Shown one piece after another: positions 39,601-54,010 of a stretch of 64,000 bases of DNA (its first letter is position 1; each line of letters begins with the position of its first letter). Origin of the DNA: Chrysomallon squamiferum (Eukaryota > Mollusca > Gastropoda > Neomphalida > Peltospiridae); NCBI GenBank assembly GCA_012295275.1, contig CM022679.1:1874616-1938615 (forward strand). The letters are read 5' to 3'. The position numbers and the translations under genes are program-made. The notes below the pieces were generated by a model, which saw nothing but the letters and a program-made list of their open reading frames with translations, had not been told where the DNA came from and did not search any database.

Positions 39601-42600
39601 AGGACAGTGTTTGTCAAAAGAATGCCCATACAACTGCCAGCTTGTTCATGATTCTGAATATCTTTGCACCTGTTCACCTCATTACTATGGCAATGGCATT
39701 AACTGCACAGACATCAATGAATGCTTAAACATATTAGAATACCACTGTGAAGTACAGAACTGTGAAAATTATGATGGTGGATACAACTGTACACATTGTA
39801 CTCCTGGCTTTGAATGGGATATTAAAACCTCCAGCTGCAAGGACAAAGATGAATGTGCCTTGGGAATAGTCTGCCCACAGAACTGTACCAATGAGGTAGG
39901 GACATTTTCTTGTCAGTGTTTCAGTGGTTTCAGTCGTCATGGTGATCAGTGTGTAGACATAGATGAATGTGCTTCAGGTGAAACTTCTCCTTGTCCACTG
40001 CAGAATTGTGTCAACACTCCAGGAAGCTATAGATGCAGCAACTGCAGGCCAGGTTACAAACTCATTACAGACTCCATGTCGTGTCAAGATGTTGATGAAT
40101 GTCAAACACAACAACACAACTGTACTCACATGTGCAAAAACACTGATGGTGGCTTTGTCTGTCTATGTCCAGAAGGGTTCACTGGTGATGGTCAGACATG
40201 TATTGATATTGATGAATGTAAACATGAAGCTCAGTATCATTGTCCACTATCTAATTGCATTAACACACATGGATCATATGTCTGCAGTAAATGCAGTAAC
40301 GGTTACAGATGGACTGATGTTTGTGAAGACATAGATGAATGTACTTTGAATATTTGTCCCTACCAGTGTCAAAATATTGAAGGAGGGTATCACTGTACCT
40401 GTCCAGTGGGTTTTCTTGGAGATGGCTATAATTGTTTGGATGTCAATGAATGTTTGGAAGAACAAATTTATCATTGTCCATTAAATAACTGTCAAAACAC
40501 TCAGCCCATGTTTTACTGCTCACAATGTCAAAGTGGATATCATTTCATCTACAATGCTACTGGACTGCTTTCTTGTGTTGATATTGATGAATGTGTCAAC
40601 AAAACAGAAAATAACTGTACACAGCTTTGTAAAAATCATCAGGGTGGATATTCATGTCCTTGCTATCAAGGTTACTCTGGAGACAGCTGTATGGACCTAG
40701 ATGAATGTTTGAATCCTGAGATGACTAATTGTTCTCAGGAATGTACAAACTTTCCTGGAGGATTTGCTTGTAATTGTAGCCATGGGTACAGTGGTGATGG
40801 ATATAAATGCATTGATATTGATGAATGCTTGAACCGCAGCCTGAACAATTGTTCTCAAACATGTTTTAATCTACCAGGAACATTTTCATGTCATTGCAGA
40901 GAAGGTTTCACAGGAGATGGAGTATCTTGTTTTGATATTAACGAATGCAGTAATAAAGAAATGAGTGGATGTGCTCAGAATTGCATGAATACAGAAGGAG
41001 GATACCAGTGTCTCTGTTTTGAAGGTTACACAGGGGATGGGTTCAGATGTTCTGATATTGATGAATGTTCATTAAGTAAAAATATCTGTCCTCAACAGTG
41101 TGTCAATACAGATGGTGGATTCAGTTGCACCTGTTTCCCTGGATACAAAATTGTGGAAGAATCTTCATGTGTGGACATAGATGAATGCTTGAATCCAGAA
41201 ACGAATAATTGTTCTCAGGAATGTACAAACTTTCCTGGAGGATTTGCTTGTAATTGTAGCCATGGGTACAGTGGTGATGGATATAAATGTATTGATATTG
41301 ATGAATGCTTGGACCGCAGCCTGAACAATTGTTCTCAAACATGTTTTAATCTACCAGGAACATTTTCATGTCATTGCAGAGAAGGTTTCACAGGAGATGG
41401 AGTATCTTGTTTTGATATTAACGAATGCAGTAATAAAGAAATGAGTGGATGTGCTCAGAATTGCATGAATACAGAAGGAGGATACCAGTGTCTCTGTTTT
41501 GAAGGTTACACAGGGGATGGGTTCAGATGTTCTGATATTGATGAATGTTCATTAAGTAAAAATATCTGTCCTCAACAGTGTGTCAATACAGATGGTGGAT
41601 TCAGTTGCACCTGTTTCCCTGGATACAAAATTGTGGAAGAATCTTCATGTGTGGACATAGATGAATGCTTGAATCCAGAAACGAATAATTGTTCTCAGGA
41701 ATGTACAAACTTTCCTGGAGGATTTGCTTGTAATTGTAGCCATGGGTACAGTGGTGATGGATATAAATGCATTGATAATGATGAATGCTTGAACCGCAGC
41801 CTGAACAATTGTTCTCAAACATGTTTGAATCTACCAGGAACATTTTCATGTCATTGCAGAGAAGGTTTCACAGGAGATGGAGTATCTTGTTTTGATATTA
41901 ATGAATGCAGTAGTAAAGAAATGAGTGGATGTGCTCAGAATTGTGTGAATACAGAAGGAGGATACAAGTGTCTCTGTTTTGAAGGTTACACGGGAGATGG
42001 GTTCAGATGTTCTGATATTGATGAATGTTCATTAAGTAAAAATATCTGTCCTCAACAGTGTGTCAATACAGATGGTGGATTCAGTTGCACCTGTTTCCCT
42101 GGATACAAAATTGTGAAAGAATCTTCATGTGTGGACATAAATGAATGCTTGAATCCAGAAACGAATAATTGTTCTCAGGAATGTACAAACTTTCCTGGAG
42201 TATTTGCTTGTAATTGTAGCCATGGGTACAGTGGTGATGGATATAAATGCATTGATATTGATGAATGCTTGAACCGCAGCCTGAACAATTGTTCTCAAAC
42301 ATGTTTTAATCTACCAGGAACATTTTCATGTCATTGCAGAGAAGGTTTCACAGGAGATGGAGTATCTTGTTTTGATATTAACGAATGCAGTAATAAAGAA
42401 ATGAGTGGATGTGCTCAGAATTGCATGAATACAGAAGGAGGATACCAGTGTCTCTGTTTTGAAGGTTACACGGGGGATGGGTTCAGATGTTCTGATATTG
42501 ATGAATGTTCATTAAGTAAAAATATCTGTCCTCAACAGTGTGTCAATACAGATGGTGGATTCAGTTGCACCTGTTTCCCTGGATACAAAATTGTGGAAGA

Positions 42601-45600
42601 ATCTTCATGTGTGGACATAGATGAATGCTTGAATCCAGAAACGAATAATTGTTCTCAGGAATGTACAAACTTTCCTGGAGGATTTGCTTGTAATTGTAGC
42701 CATGGGTACACTGGAGATGGATATAAATGCATTGATAATGATGAATGCTTGAACCGCAGCCTGAACAATTGTTCTCAAACATGTTTTAATCTACCAGGAA
42801 CATTTTCATGTCATTGCAGAGAAGGTTTCACAGGAGATGGAGTATCTTGTTTTGATATTAACGAATGCAGTAATAAAGAAATGAGTGGATGTGCTCAGAA
42901 TTGCATGAATACAGAAGGAGGATACCAGTGTCTCTGTTTTGAAGGTTACACAGGAGATGGGTTCAGATGTTCTGATATTGATGAATGTTCATTAAGTAAA
43001 AATATCTGTCCTCAACAGTGTGTCAATACAGATGGTGGATTCAGTTGCACCTGTTTCCCTGGATACAAAATTGTGGAAGAATCTTCATGTGTGGACATAG
43101 ATGAATGCTTGAATCCAGAAACGAATAATTGTTCTCAGGAATGTACAAACTTTCCTGGAGGATTTGCTTGTAATTGTAGCCATGGGTACACTGGAGATGG
43201 ATATAAATGCATTGATATTGATGAATGCTTGGACCGCAGCCTGAACAATTGTTCTCAAACATGTTTTAATCTACCAGGGACATTTTCATGTCATTGCAGA
43301 GAAGGTTTCACAGGAGATGGAGTATCTTGTTTTGATATTAATGAATGCAGTAGTAAAGAAATGATTGGATGTGCTCAGAATTGTGTGAATACAGAAGGAG
43401 GATACCAGTGTCTCTGTTTTGAAGGTTACACGGGGGATGGGTTCAGATGTTCTGATATTGATGAATGTTCATTAAGTAAAAATATCTGTCCTCAACAGTG
43501 TGTCAATACAGATGGTGGATTCAGTTGCACCTGTTTCCCTGGATACAAAATTGTGGAAGAATCTTCATGTGTGGACATAGATGAATGCTTGAATCCAGAA
43601 ACGAATAATTGTTCTCAGGAATGTACAAACTTTCCTGGAGGATTTGCTTGTAATTGTAGCCATGGGTACAGTGGTGATGGATATAAATGCATTGATAATG
43701 ATGAATGCTTGAACCGCAGCCTGAACAATTGTTCTCAAACATGTTTTAATCTACCTGGAACATTTTCATGTCATTGCAGAGAAGGTTTCACAGGTGATGG
43801 AGTATCTTGTTTTGATATTAATGAATGCAGTAGTAAAGAAATGAGTGGATGTGCTCAGAATTGTGTGAATACAGAAGGAGGATACAAGTGTCTCTGTTTT
43901 TTATGGTTACACAGGGGATGGGTTCAGATGTTCTGATATTGATGAATGTTCATTAAGTAAAAATATCTGTCCTCAACAGTGTGTCAATACAGATGGTGGA
44001 TTCAGTTGCACCTGTTTCCCTGGATACAAAATTGTGGAAGAATCTTCATGTGTGGACATAGATGAATGCTTGAATCCAGAAACGAATAATTGTTCTCAGG
44101 AATGTACAAACTTTCCTGGAGGATTTGCTTGTAATTGTAGCCATGGGTACACTGGAGATGGATATAAATGCATTGATATTGATGAATGCTTGGACCGCAG
44201 CCTGAACAATTGTTCTCAAACATGTTTTAATCTACCAGGGACATTTTCATGTCATTGCAGAGAAGGTTTCACAGGAGATGGAGTATCTTGTTTTGATATT
44301 AATGAATGCGGTAGTAAAGAAATGATTGGATGTGCTCAGAATTGTGTGAATACAGAAGGAGGATACCAGTGTCTCTGTTTTGAAGGTTACACGGGGGATG
44401 GGTTCAGATGTTCTGATATTGATGAATGTTCATTAAGTAAAAATATCTGTCCTCAACAGTGTGTCAATACAGATGGTGGATTCAGTTGCACCTGTTTCCC
44501 TGGATACAAAATTGTGGAAGAATCTTCATGTGTGGACATAGATGAATGCTTGAATCCAGAAACGAATAATTGTTCTCAGGAATGTACAAACTTTCCTGGA
44601 GGATTTGCTTGTAATTGTAGCCATGGGTACAGTGGTGATGGATATAAATGCATTGATAATGATGAATGCTTGAACCGCAGCCTGAACAATTGTTCTCAAA
44701 CATGTTTTAATCTACCTGGAACATTTTCATGTCATTGCAGAGAAGGTTTCACAGGTGATGGAGTATCTTGTTTTGATATTAATGAATGCAGTAGTAAAGA
44801 AATGAGTGGATGTGCTCAGAATTGTGTGAATACAGAAGGAGGATACAAGTGTCTCTGTTTTGATGGTTACACAGGGGATGGGTTCAGATGTTCTGATATT
44901 GATGAATGTTCATTAAGTAAAAATATCTGTCCTCAACAGTGTGTCAATACAGATGGTGGATTCAGTTGCACCTGTTTCCCTGGATACAAAATTGTGGAAG
45001 AATCTTCATGTGTGGACATAGATGAATGCTTGAATCCAGAAACGAATAATTGTTCTCAGGAATGTACAAACTTTCCTGGAGGATTTGCTTGTAATTGTAG
45101 CCATGGGTACACTGGAGATGGATATAAATGCATTGATATTGATGAATGCTTGAACCGCAGCCTGAACAATTGTTCTCAAACATGTTTTAATCTACCAGGG
45201 ACATTTTCATGTCATTGCAGAGAAGGTTTCACAGGAGATGGAGTATCTTGTTTTGATATTAATGAATGCAGTAGTAAAGAAATGAGTGGATGTGCTCAGA
45301 ATTGTGTGAATACAGAAGGAGGATACCAGTGTCTCTGTTTTGAAGGTTACACGGGGGATGGGTTCAGATGTTCTGATATTGATGAATGTTCATTAAGTAA
45401 AAATATCTGTCCTCAACAGTGTGTCAATACAGATGGTGGATTCAGTTGCACCTGTTTCCCTGGATACAAAATTGTGGAAGAATCTTCATGTGTGGACATA
45501 GATGAATGCTTGAATCCAGAAACGAATAATTGTTCTCAGGAATGTACAAACTTTCCTGGAGGATTTGCTTTGTAATTGTAGCCATGGGTACAGTGGTGAT

Positions 45601-48600
45601 GGATATAAATGCATTGATAATGATGAATGCTTGAACCGCAGCCTGAACAATTGTTCTCAAACATGTTTTAATCTACCTGGAACATTTTCATGTCATTGCA
45701 GAGAAGGTTTTCACAGGTGATGGAGTATCTTGTTTTGATATTAATGAATGCAGTAGTAAAGAAATGAGTGGATGTGCTCAGAATTGTGTGAATACAGAAG
45801 GAGGATACAAGTGTCTCTGTTTTGATGGTTACACAGGGGATGGGTTCAGATGTTCTGATATTGATGAATGTTCATTAAGTAAAAATATCTGTCCTCAACA
45901 GTGTGTCAATACAGATGGTGGATTCAGTTGCACCTGTTTCCCTGGATACAAAATTGTGGAAGAATCTTCATGTGTGGACATAGATGAATGCTTGAATCCA
46001 GAAACGAATAATTGTTCTCAGGAATGTACAAACTTTCCTGGAGGATTTGCTTGTAATTGTAGCCATGGGTACACTGGAGATGGATATAAATGCATTGATA
46101 TTGATGAATGCTTGAACCGCAGCCTGAACAATTGTTCTCAAACATGTTTTAATCTACCAGGGACATTTTCATGTCATTGCAGAGAAGGTTTCACAGGAGA
46201 TGGAGTATCTTGTTTTGATATTAATGAATGCGGTAGTAAAGAAATGATTGGATGTGCTCAGAATTGTGTGAATACAGAAGGAGGATACCAGTGTCTCTGT
46301 TTTGAAGGTTACACGGGGGATGGGTTCAGATGTTCTGATATTGATGAATGTTCATTAAGTAAAAATAACTGTCCTCAACAGTGTGTCAATACAGATGGTG
46401 GATTCAGTTGCACCTGTTTCCCTGGATACAAAATTGTGGAAGAATCTTCATGTGTGGACATAGATGAATGCTTGAATCCAGAAACGAATAATTGTTCTCA
46501 GGAATGTACAAACTTTCCTGGAGGATTTGCTTGTAATTGTAGCCATGGGTACAGTGGTGATGGATATAAATGCATCGATATTGATGAATGCTTGAACCGC
46601 AGCCTGCATAATTGTTCTCAGGATTGTCAGATTTGTCCTGATAAATGTTTTAACACAGAAGGTGGATTTGTGTGTGAATGTTCACAAGGGTTTATGATGC
46701 ATGACAACAAGTGTTCTGACATTGATGAATGCAGTGACATGTCAATGAATGGATGTCCACAGATATGTGTCAATCGTTATGGATCTTATGACTGTAAATG
46801 TTTCCCTGGTTTTGTAGGTGATGGTTTTGAATGTATGGATAATAATGAATGTGATGATTCCAACATTTGTGAACATAAATGTATAAACACTGAAGGCAGC
46901 TTTAGATGTGAATGTGATAATGGTTTCATGAAGAATGACTCACGGTGCACTGATGTTGATGAATGCAGGGATCCAGAAACTAATGTTTGTGATCAGAAAT
47001 GTAGAAACATTCCTGGAAGTTATATCTGTTCATGTGAACATGGATATAGATTGGATGGCCGGGGTGCATGTGTTGAGGTTAAAGAATGTAGTGCTAGTCA
47101 TCTTAATAACTGTAGCCAGCAGTGTGTGGATGTTCCTTCTGGTTTTGTCTGTTCATGTTGGAGTGGCTACACTGGAGATGGAGTGAACTGCACAGACATT
47201 AATGAGTGCCAGACTGAAAATGGTGGATGCATGCACAACTGCATTAATCTGCCTGGAAGGTTTCAGTGTTCTTGTAGTGCTGGGTTTGTCTCTGAAGAAG
47301 GACGATGTATTGATGTGGATGAGTGCAGTAATTCTGAAATGAACAACTGTACCCAAGTCTGTGTTAATACACCAGGTAATTAAATTTTCTTATACTGTAA
47401 TTAGTCTAAAATATTTTACATAGTAAAACATTATCTTGACAAAGCTGTTTTTTTATTTTTTTATTTCTATTTTTTTTTTTTATTATTAATATTATTATTA
47501 TTATTACTTTGTTTTAGTTGCTGTTGTATTTAAAATAAAATTTACTTTGAAAAGGAGAAAATGCTAACTTTGTCATTTCATCTAAGAAGTATTTTAGGCA
47601 TGAATCATGATTCAATTATATTTTTTTATTTTTTTATTTTTTTATTTTTATTTTTTTTTATTATTAATATTATTATTATTATTACTTTGTTTTAGTTGCT
47701 GTTGTATTTAAAATAAAATTTACTTTGAAAAGGAGAAAATGCTAACTTTGTCATTTCATCTAAGAAGTATTTTAGGCATGAATCATGATTGCATTATATT
47801 TTTTTATTTGTTTATTATTTTTTTTATTATAATTATATTTAATGTATGAGTTTATATATCAGCAGTTTGCCTCCTAGCAAAACTGTTTATTGATTTTAAT
47901 AATGGTTATACTGGAATATTTAATGGATTATTTTAATAGAAAATTGTAGTTCTTGAGATTAGTTTATTTAAAAAGGATCATAAAATCTACAGATCCAGAA
48001 CAGATCAGATGTAAATTTTCCTTTATTTTTTTCTCCCTTTTTTATTTTTTGCAGGAAGTTACACTTGTAGGTGTAGAGATGGGTTTGCCTTTTCTAACAG
48101 TTCCGTGAAACATGGACTGTGTCTTGATGTAGATGAATGCTCCAGCTCAAGCTGGAATAACTGTACCCAGGCTTGTGTTAACACTGCAGGCAGCTACCTT
48201 TGTCACTGCTTTTCTGGCTTCATACAGACATCCAGAGGGCAGTGTGAAGGTAACTGACTACTAGTAGATAATTAATACTATAATCAGTCTGTAGCTGTTA
48301 TTTATTTCAAATATATAGGAATTTGATATTGCTGAATGCAGATTATTTTGTTTGTCTGCTATTGTAATCAACATTACTATTCATGTTTAGTTTATCCATT
48401 GTGTTGTGTAGAAGCAGAATGTGAGTTTGTGTTGATTGTGTACTATTTCTACTTGTCGTTATGACTTCTAAGATTAAAACATTCTGTTTTTGTATGTTTT
48501 TAACATGAATGGTGATATTTTTTTGTAATCTTTCTGAAGATTTCATTCTTCTTAAGAATTCCAGGCATAACAAATTATTTTTCTCTTCATGGTTTCAGCT

Positions 48601-51600
48601 GAGGTGTTTAAACATCTGATTGCAACTTTGTATTTAACAACATTTAGATGGAAGGAGTCATTAGCTGTTGTGAATTCTACAGATTATAAACAAATGTCAG
48701 CTTACATTGCTAAGCAGGTAATAGTGAACTAGGTTTTATCACTGAACAGATACAAACAGTGAACTAAATTTGATCACTATAATTATGAGCAGTTCTAAAT
48801 ATTTTATCTTAGGAATAATTTCCTTTTTATTTTTTTCACTTTTAACTGAGTATTGGTTATTTTATAATTTTGTTTCCAATTAAATTCATATATTTTATTA
48901 ACAGATGATTATTCAATTCTCAGATGATGTTTAATAATGGTGTTTATCTGTTTTAACACATTTCTAGGTGAAATTGGAATTTACTGGTTGGGAAGGTGTG
49001 AAATCTGTGGATGTTTTTCGTCTTAGGTTTGTAGCACAAAAATTAACAGCATCAAAATTTGAGATAACAGATTCATTTTACAGTTTGTGGTGAATGAATA
49101 TCAATAACCCATACACAGTGAAATCAACACTTGTCTCAGGAGCTATGGACTGTAAGACTAGTTATTTTCAGCTGTTTCACATTCCAGCCAGTGCTCTGTA
49201 ACAAGCTCAAAAACTTTTGGTATGAGCTTTCCTGTGTGTGATACTAGCATAATCACTTTATGATTATCAGTGGCAAGTACTTCTATTACATGTTTTGACA
49301 ATATCTTACATCCATTACTGACATCACTAAATATCCATTACTGACACCCAGTATCCATTTAGTGACAATACTTGATGTATCCATTCCATCAGATATCCAT
49401 TATTTTTTGAATAATACATTCATTACTAAATCACTTTTCATTGTTTTTATCACAAATTTGGACTTGTTTTGAAATGTAATAGTTTGGTGTGTATTAACTC
49501 ACAGGAATGGTGGCACTGTTGCAGATGTGAAGGTTTCGATGAACCAGCTTGTGAATGAGCAAACAGTCTACCTGAGTTTGCTGAACAGAGTGAGAGGGGG
49601 AAGAATTGGCAACATAACCATTGACACTAACAAATCTGTGGTTATACAGGATGGTAGGAATGTCTCGAATTCTGCAGTTAAATAACTATCCTTAGTTACT
49701 AAGTTAAATAATATCCATTTATTTTCTTAGACCTTCATTATATTGATAACTAGAAATGTATTCCGAGATTGTAGCAAACGACCTTGTGTCTGTATAGACT
49801 TTTTTAAACAGTTTATTATGTTATGTTAATCATATGAAGGCTAATTTTAATATCTTTTTCATAAAAATACCAGATTTGCAAAAGAATCTTTTTTTTTTTC
49901 TTTTTTTTTAAATAGTATTTTCCCTGATGATGATAATATAAATCCTGCAGGTATCATTATTCACATAGGTGGACAAATTCCTTAGTAGTTTTCTGTATCT
50001 AAAAAAATTAATGCATTAATTTATATCCTCCAAAATATATATGTAATTAATATGTAGATCACAAAGTGGAGATGGTTTACATAACACCTGAATACATTTC
50101 TGTGTGGGAAGAACAACAGACAGAATTCATGTGCACACTGACAGGAATGTTTCCAGTGGAACAAGCGAATCTCAGCATCACTTGGAAACTGAACAAGTAC
50201 AGAGTGATATCTCTCAAACACTCCAGACTCCAGACTTCAGTCTCTAAAAACTTGCACCAGTGGGAAAGTACACTGCAGTTTAGATACACACGACCTAAAG
50301 ATTCGGGTAAGTCAAATGTTTGAATTTCACCTTGTGAACTAAAGATTCAGGTAAGTCAAATGATTGATTTTATATTTGAAAACTAAAAACTCAGGTAAGC
50401 AAAATGATTGAATTTTCACCTTAGAAATAAAGTTACAAATGTCTGTGTAAACAAACGTGTATTAATGATAGAGATAGTTTAAATGTTTTTATTTAGTCAT
50501 AATTGAACTACAGTAACTAGAAATAAATACAGTTAAATATTTGAAGTTAGTAACAAACGAAAGATGTACAGAAGTTAAACAAGATGCAATGATTTTTGGG
50601 TTTTTTTAAAAATTTTATATATATAAACATGTTTTATATTTTCATGTACCAAAAGAAACAAGTAGTAAACTGGATGTTGTTACTGACTTTCAGGGAAAGT
50701 GCTCTGTGCTGTTTACTCTGGTGGTAAGACATATCGAGCCTCAGCCAGACTGAAAGTAGCTGTAAAACCAAAAGTGAACCTTATCCCACACCTGCTCATT
50801 GTGCAGATGTACGAAAAAGCTGTTTTGTTTTGTAACATCATCAACATGAGAAAAGAGATCAAAATTAAAGTCACTTGGTGCAAGGACAGAGTTCTGATGA
50901 CAAAACTGACAGTCTCTCCTGGTAAGTTTCTCAAAAATTGAGATTTGTAATCCAGTTTTAATTGTTTGTGTGTGCAATACCCATCTAGAGTTTGTTTCCT
51001 TTTAAATGATAGTGTTATCTACATCATTTAGTAATCTTTTTTTTTCAGTCCTTTAAGAAGGTATCAGAATGAGCTTCTTTTATTTATTTTACTTTTGTAG
51101 TTCTTGTTTTGAAAGCAGTTTATAAATTCAGTTTTTATTTTCTGTTTTTTTCTTTCTCATTTTAGGTGGAATTCTTTGTTTCTTTTAATAATTAATTGCA
51201 AACTGAAGAATAGTTATTTGTTATTTCTGTGAATTTAATCAACACATCACTTGCATTATGGAATAAACATTTGACTTTTTTTTATATTTTCTTTTAATAT
51301 ATTCTTTTTCTTTTCTTTACACTGTAATGTCTTGGATACTGGGGAATTTTCCTGTTTTTATTTTTACAGAAACAGAACAAATAAAACATTTCCCAGACCA
51401 TGAAGAACTTCATCTGATGTCAGTAACAAGCAGCCATTTTTATTCTTGTGGTCTTGAAAACTTCACAGATCCTTGTGCAGTGACAGTGAAGGTGGAGGTT
51501 ACTGAAAGAGGTTTCTGTCTTATTAAAAATATGTTTCAAGCTCAAATAGCAAAACAAATTTCTTTTCAGTATTAAATGAAATAAACAAAAGAAAAGTTAA

Positions 51601-53967
51601 TTTGCATGTCTTTGGACTGAAAAACCACAAGATCAATTTTCATTGCATCCTTTCTTACACAAAGCTGTTAAATCAAATTGTTTGTGTGTTTGAAAACCTG
51701 TGTAAAACATCCTTGGCTGGTATAATCATCTGTAAAATGGCTGCAGAGGCTTTCTTGTAAATAGCAACATTGCTGGCTTTTGCTTTGGTTTAAGACAGGC
51801 TTCTTTTCCTTCTTGTTTTCCCCAGAAATTATCCCTTGTCAGACAGACACTGATTTGAAAGGAAAAGTCTGGTATGAAACTCCTATAGGAGAAACTGCTA
51901 TTTCTCCATGCCCTCCAGGAAGTAAAGGTTTGTGTCTGTCAGTGTCTGTGTCTCTGTATCTGTATGCTTACATGTGTGTGTGTTTTTATTGTATAATTTT
52001 ATAGCACTATAATCATGTTTACAGTCAAAATTCTCAAATAACTATTTCAAAATTAGTAATACTACTATTAATTTTACATTATAAAATAACTTTTTAAAAT
52101 GTATTTTGGGGGTTTAGTAAATATTTTTATATGTAAAACAGAATGATTATTATTAAATTGTTTTTATATATGTACAAAAGTAATTGAAAAAATCTCACAG
52201 CAAACAGTTGTTTCTTTAAGTTATAAAAGTTATGGTAATTATTGTTTTCTTATGGTGTTAATTTGTTTCTTTGTTTATTTTATAAACGTGATTATTATTG
52301 TTTCAGGTTTTATAACAAGGACATGTCTTGAAGGTCCAAGAAGTGTAGGTATGTGGAAGCATCCTGACTACAGACAATGTGTGAAGGAAACCTTTATCAA
52401 GCTGTCAGAAAAGGTACAATGCTATTTTCTGTGAATTCTTATCTAAGTGAGAATCTGATTTGTCTTTTCCACTACTTGCAATTATTCTGCATTTATATGA
52501 AACCTTGTTTGTGAAAAGTACAACTACAAAAATCATACATGCTGTTTCAATATAATACATACATGATAATAATTACATGAAACAGTTAAACTTTTGGCTG
52601 AATTTTATCCTACTAAGATATTTTGTTACACACATTGTAGATTCAAGATTTAAAGGATGGTTTGGATGTAGAAAGTATGACACAGATTTTGGAAGAGTTC
52701 TCCAATGTAACGACATCCCTGGAGGAAGAGGCCCACGTAGGAGATATTTTAACAAGTTCTCTCATGTTGGCTGACATCAGTGAAATTACTAGTGAGAGGA
52801 CAGAGGACATCACAGAACACCAGTCAGAGGTCAGCAACATTTAAAATGTTCTGTAGAACACTTTTTATAATCTTCAACATTTAGTAAATTTTCAACCAGT
52901 CAGACATTGTCAAGTTTTAAAAAAAAATGTACATAAAGTGATTTGTTATCATTCATTTTGTTAAAAACATTTAAAGTGTGAACAAACTGCACTTTCTTCA
53001 CAGCAATCAGTACTAACACTGTTAAGTTTTGAAAATCTACAGAAAGTGATCTAACTTAATTAATCTTTTTCTCTTTTTTTTTTTTTTTTGTGAAAGCATA
53101 CAAAACATTAAAATATATATTTAGTTATTTATATTACACAACTTAAAATAAAATTCTGAACATATTTATTTCTATTTTCTTTCCCATCCAAGTTTTAATA
53201 TCGTAGAGCTGGCTATAGACATTCTCTGATGAAAGTGTGCCAAAGGTTTTTTTATTTATACCCAGAGTTTTTGACTTTGACCATTTTAGTTTCAGAAAAC
53301 ATCCATAAATAATGTTTACAATAAACAGATTAACACTTAAAATTGATTAGGAAAACAATAATTTAAACTGACAGATAATAAAGACAAGAGAGCACTTGTG
53401 TTGTATGTTTATTTAAAAAATGTAATATCTTTTAATATTGTTATTATTTATTATTTTAAATATTATCAGCATTTATTTGTATATGTCCAAAGTTTATGAA
53501 ATTATTTAATTTTTGTTCTGTCATTATTTTCATTGTGTTACAGCTGTTTGTGGATGTTGTGGACAAGATTTTGGATGAACAGACAACAGACAGTTGGAAG
53601 GAATTGTATGAAGAGGTAAACTACAAACCAACAACGACAAATTTAAAAAATAAAAAACAACACCAGAAAAGACAGAAAGAAAAAGAAAATCTTCACAACT
53701 TTTATTATAAGCAAACAATTAGCTATTGTAGTTAAAAATGTAAATCTAAATTACATTAAACCAGAGTGTAAGACAACTTGGCCATAATGATTTTAATTTC
53801 ATAAGACAGTTGTGAAATCAATGCATGAAAATCAGTTTTCTTTTCATACACTGAATATTTCAGTTTAGTTTGTGAAATAATTTCTCACTTTAATAAATAG
53901 AAACTGCAATAGTAAAATTGTAATTGCCAAAAAAGAATAAGAAAAAAAAAGAAAAAATTGTAAAAAT

Positions 53968-54010
<43 letters not shown>

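Noticed and set aside
43890-45715. Reading the EGF array as three separate genes or as a pseudogene
   Set aside because: The breaks are single-base gains in T-runs that sum to +3, and flanking exons are intact and in phase.
41121-46145. A conserved 73-codon minus-strand ORF repeated every 480 bp inside the EGF array
   Set aside because: It is the antisense frame of the near-identical EGF units; its conservation follows from the coding strand.
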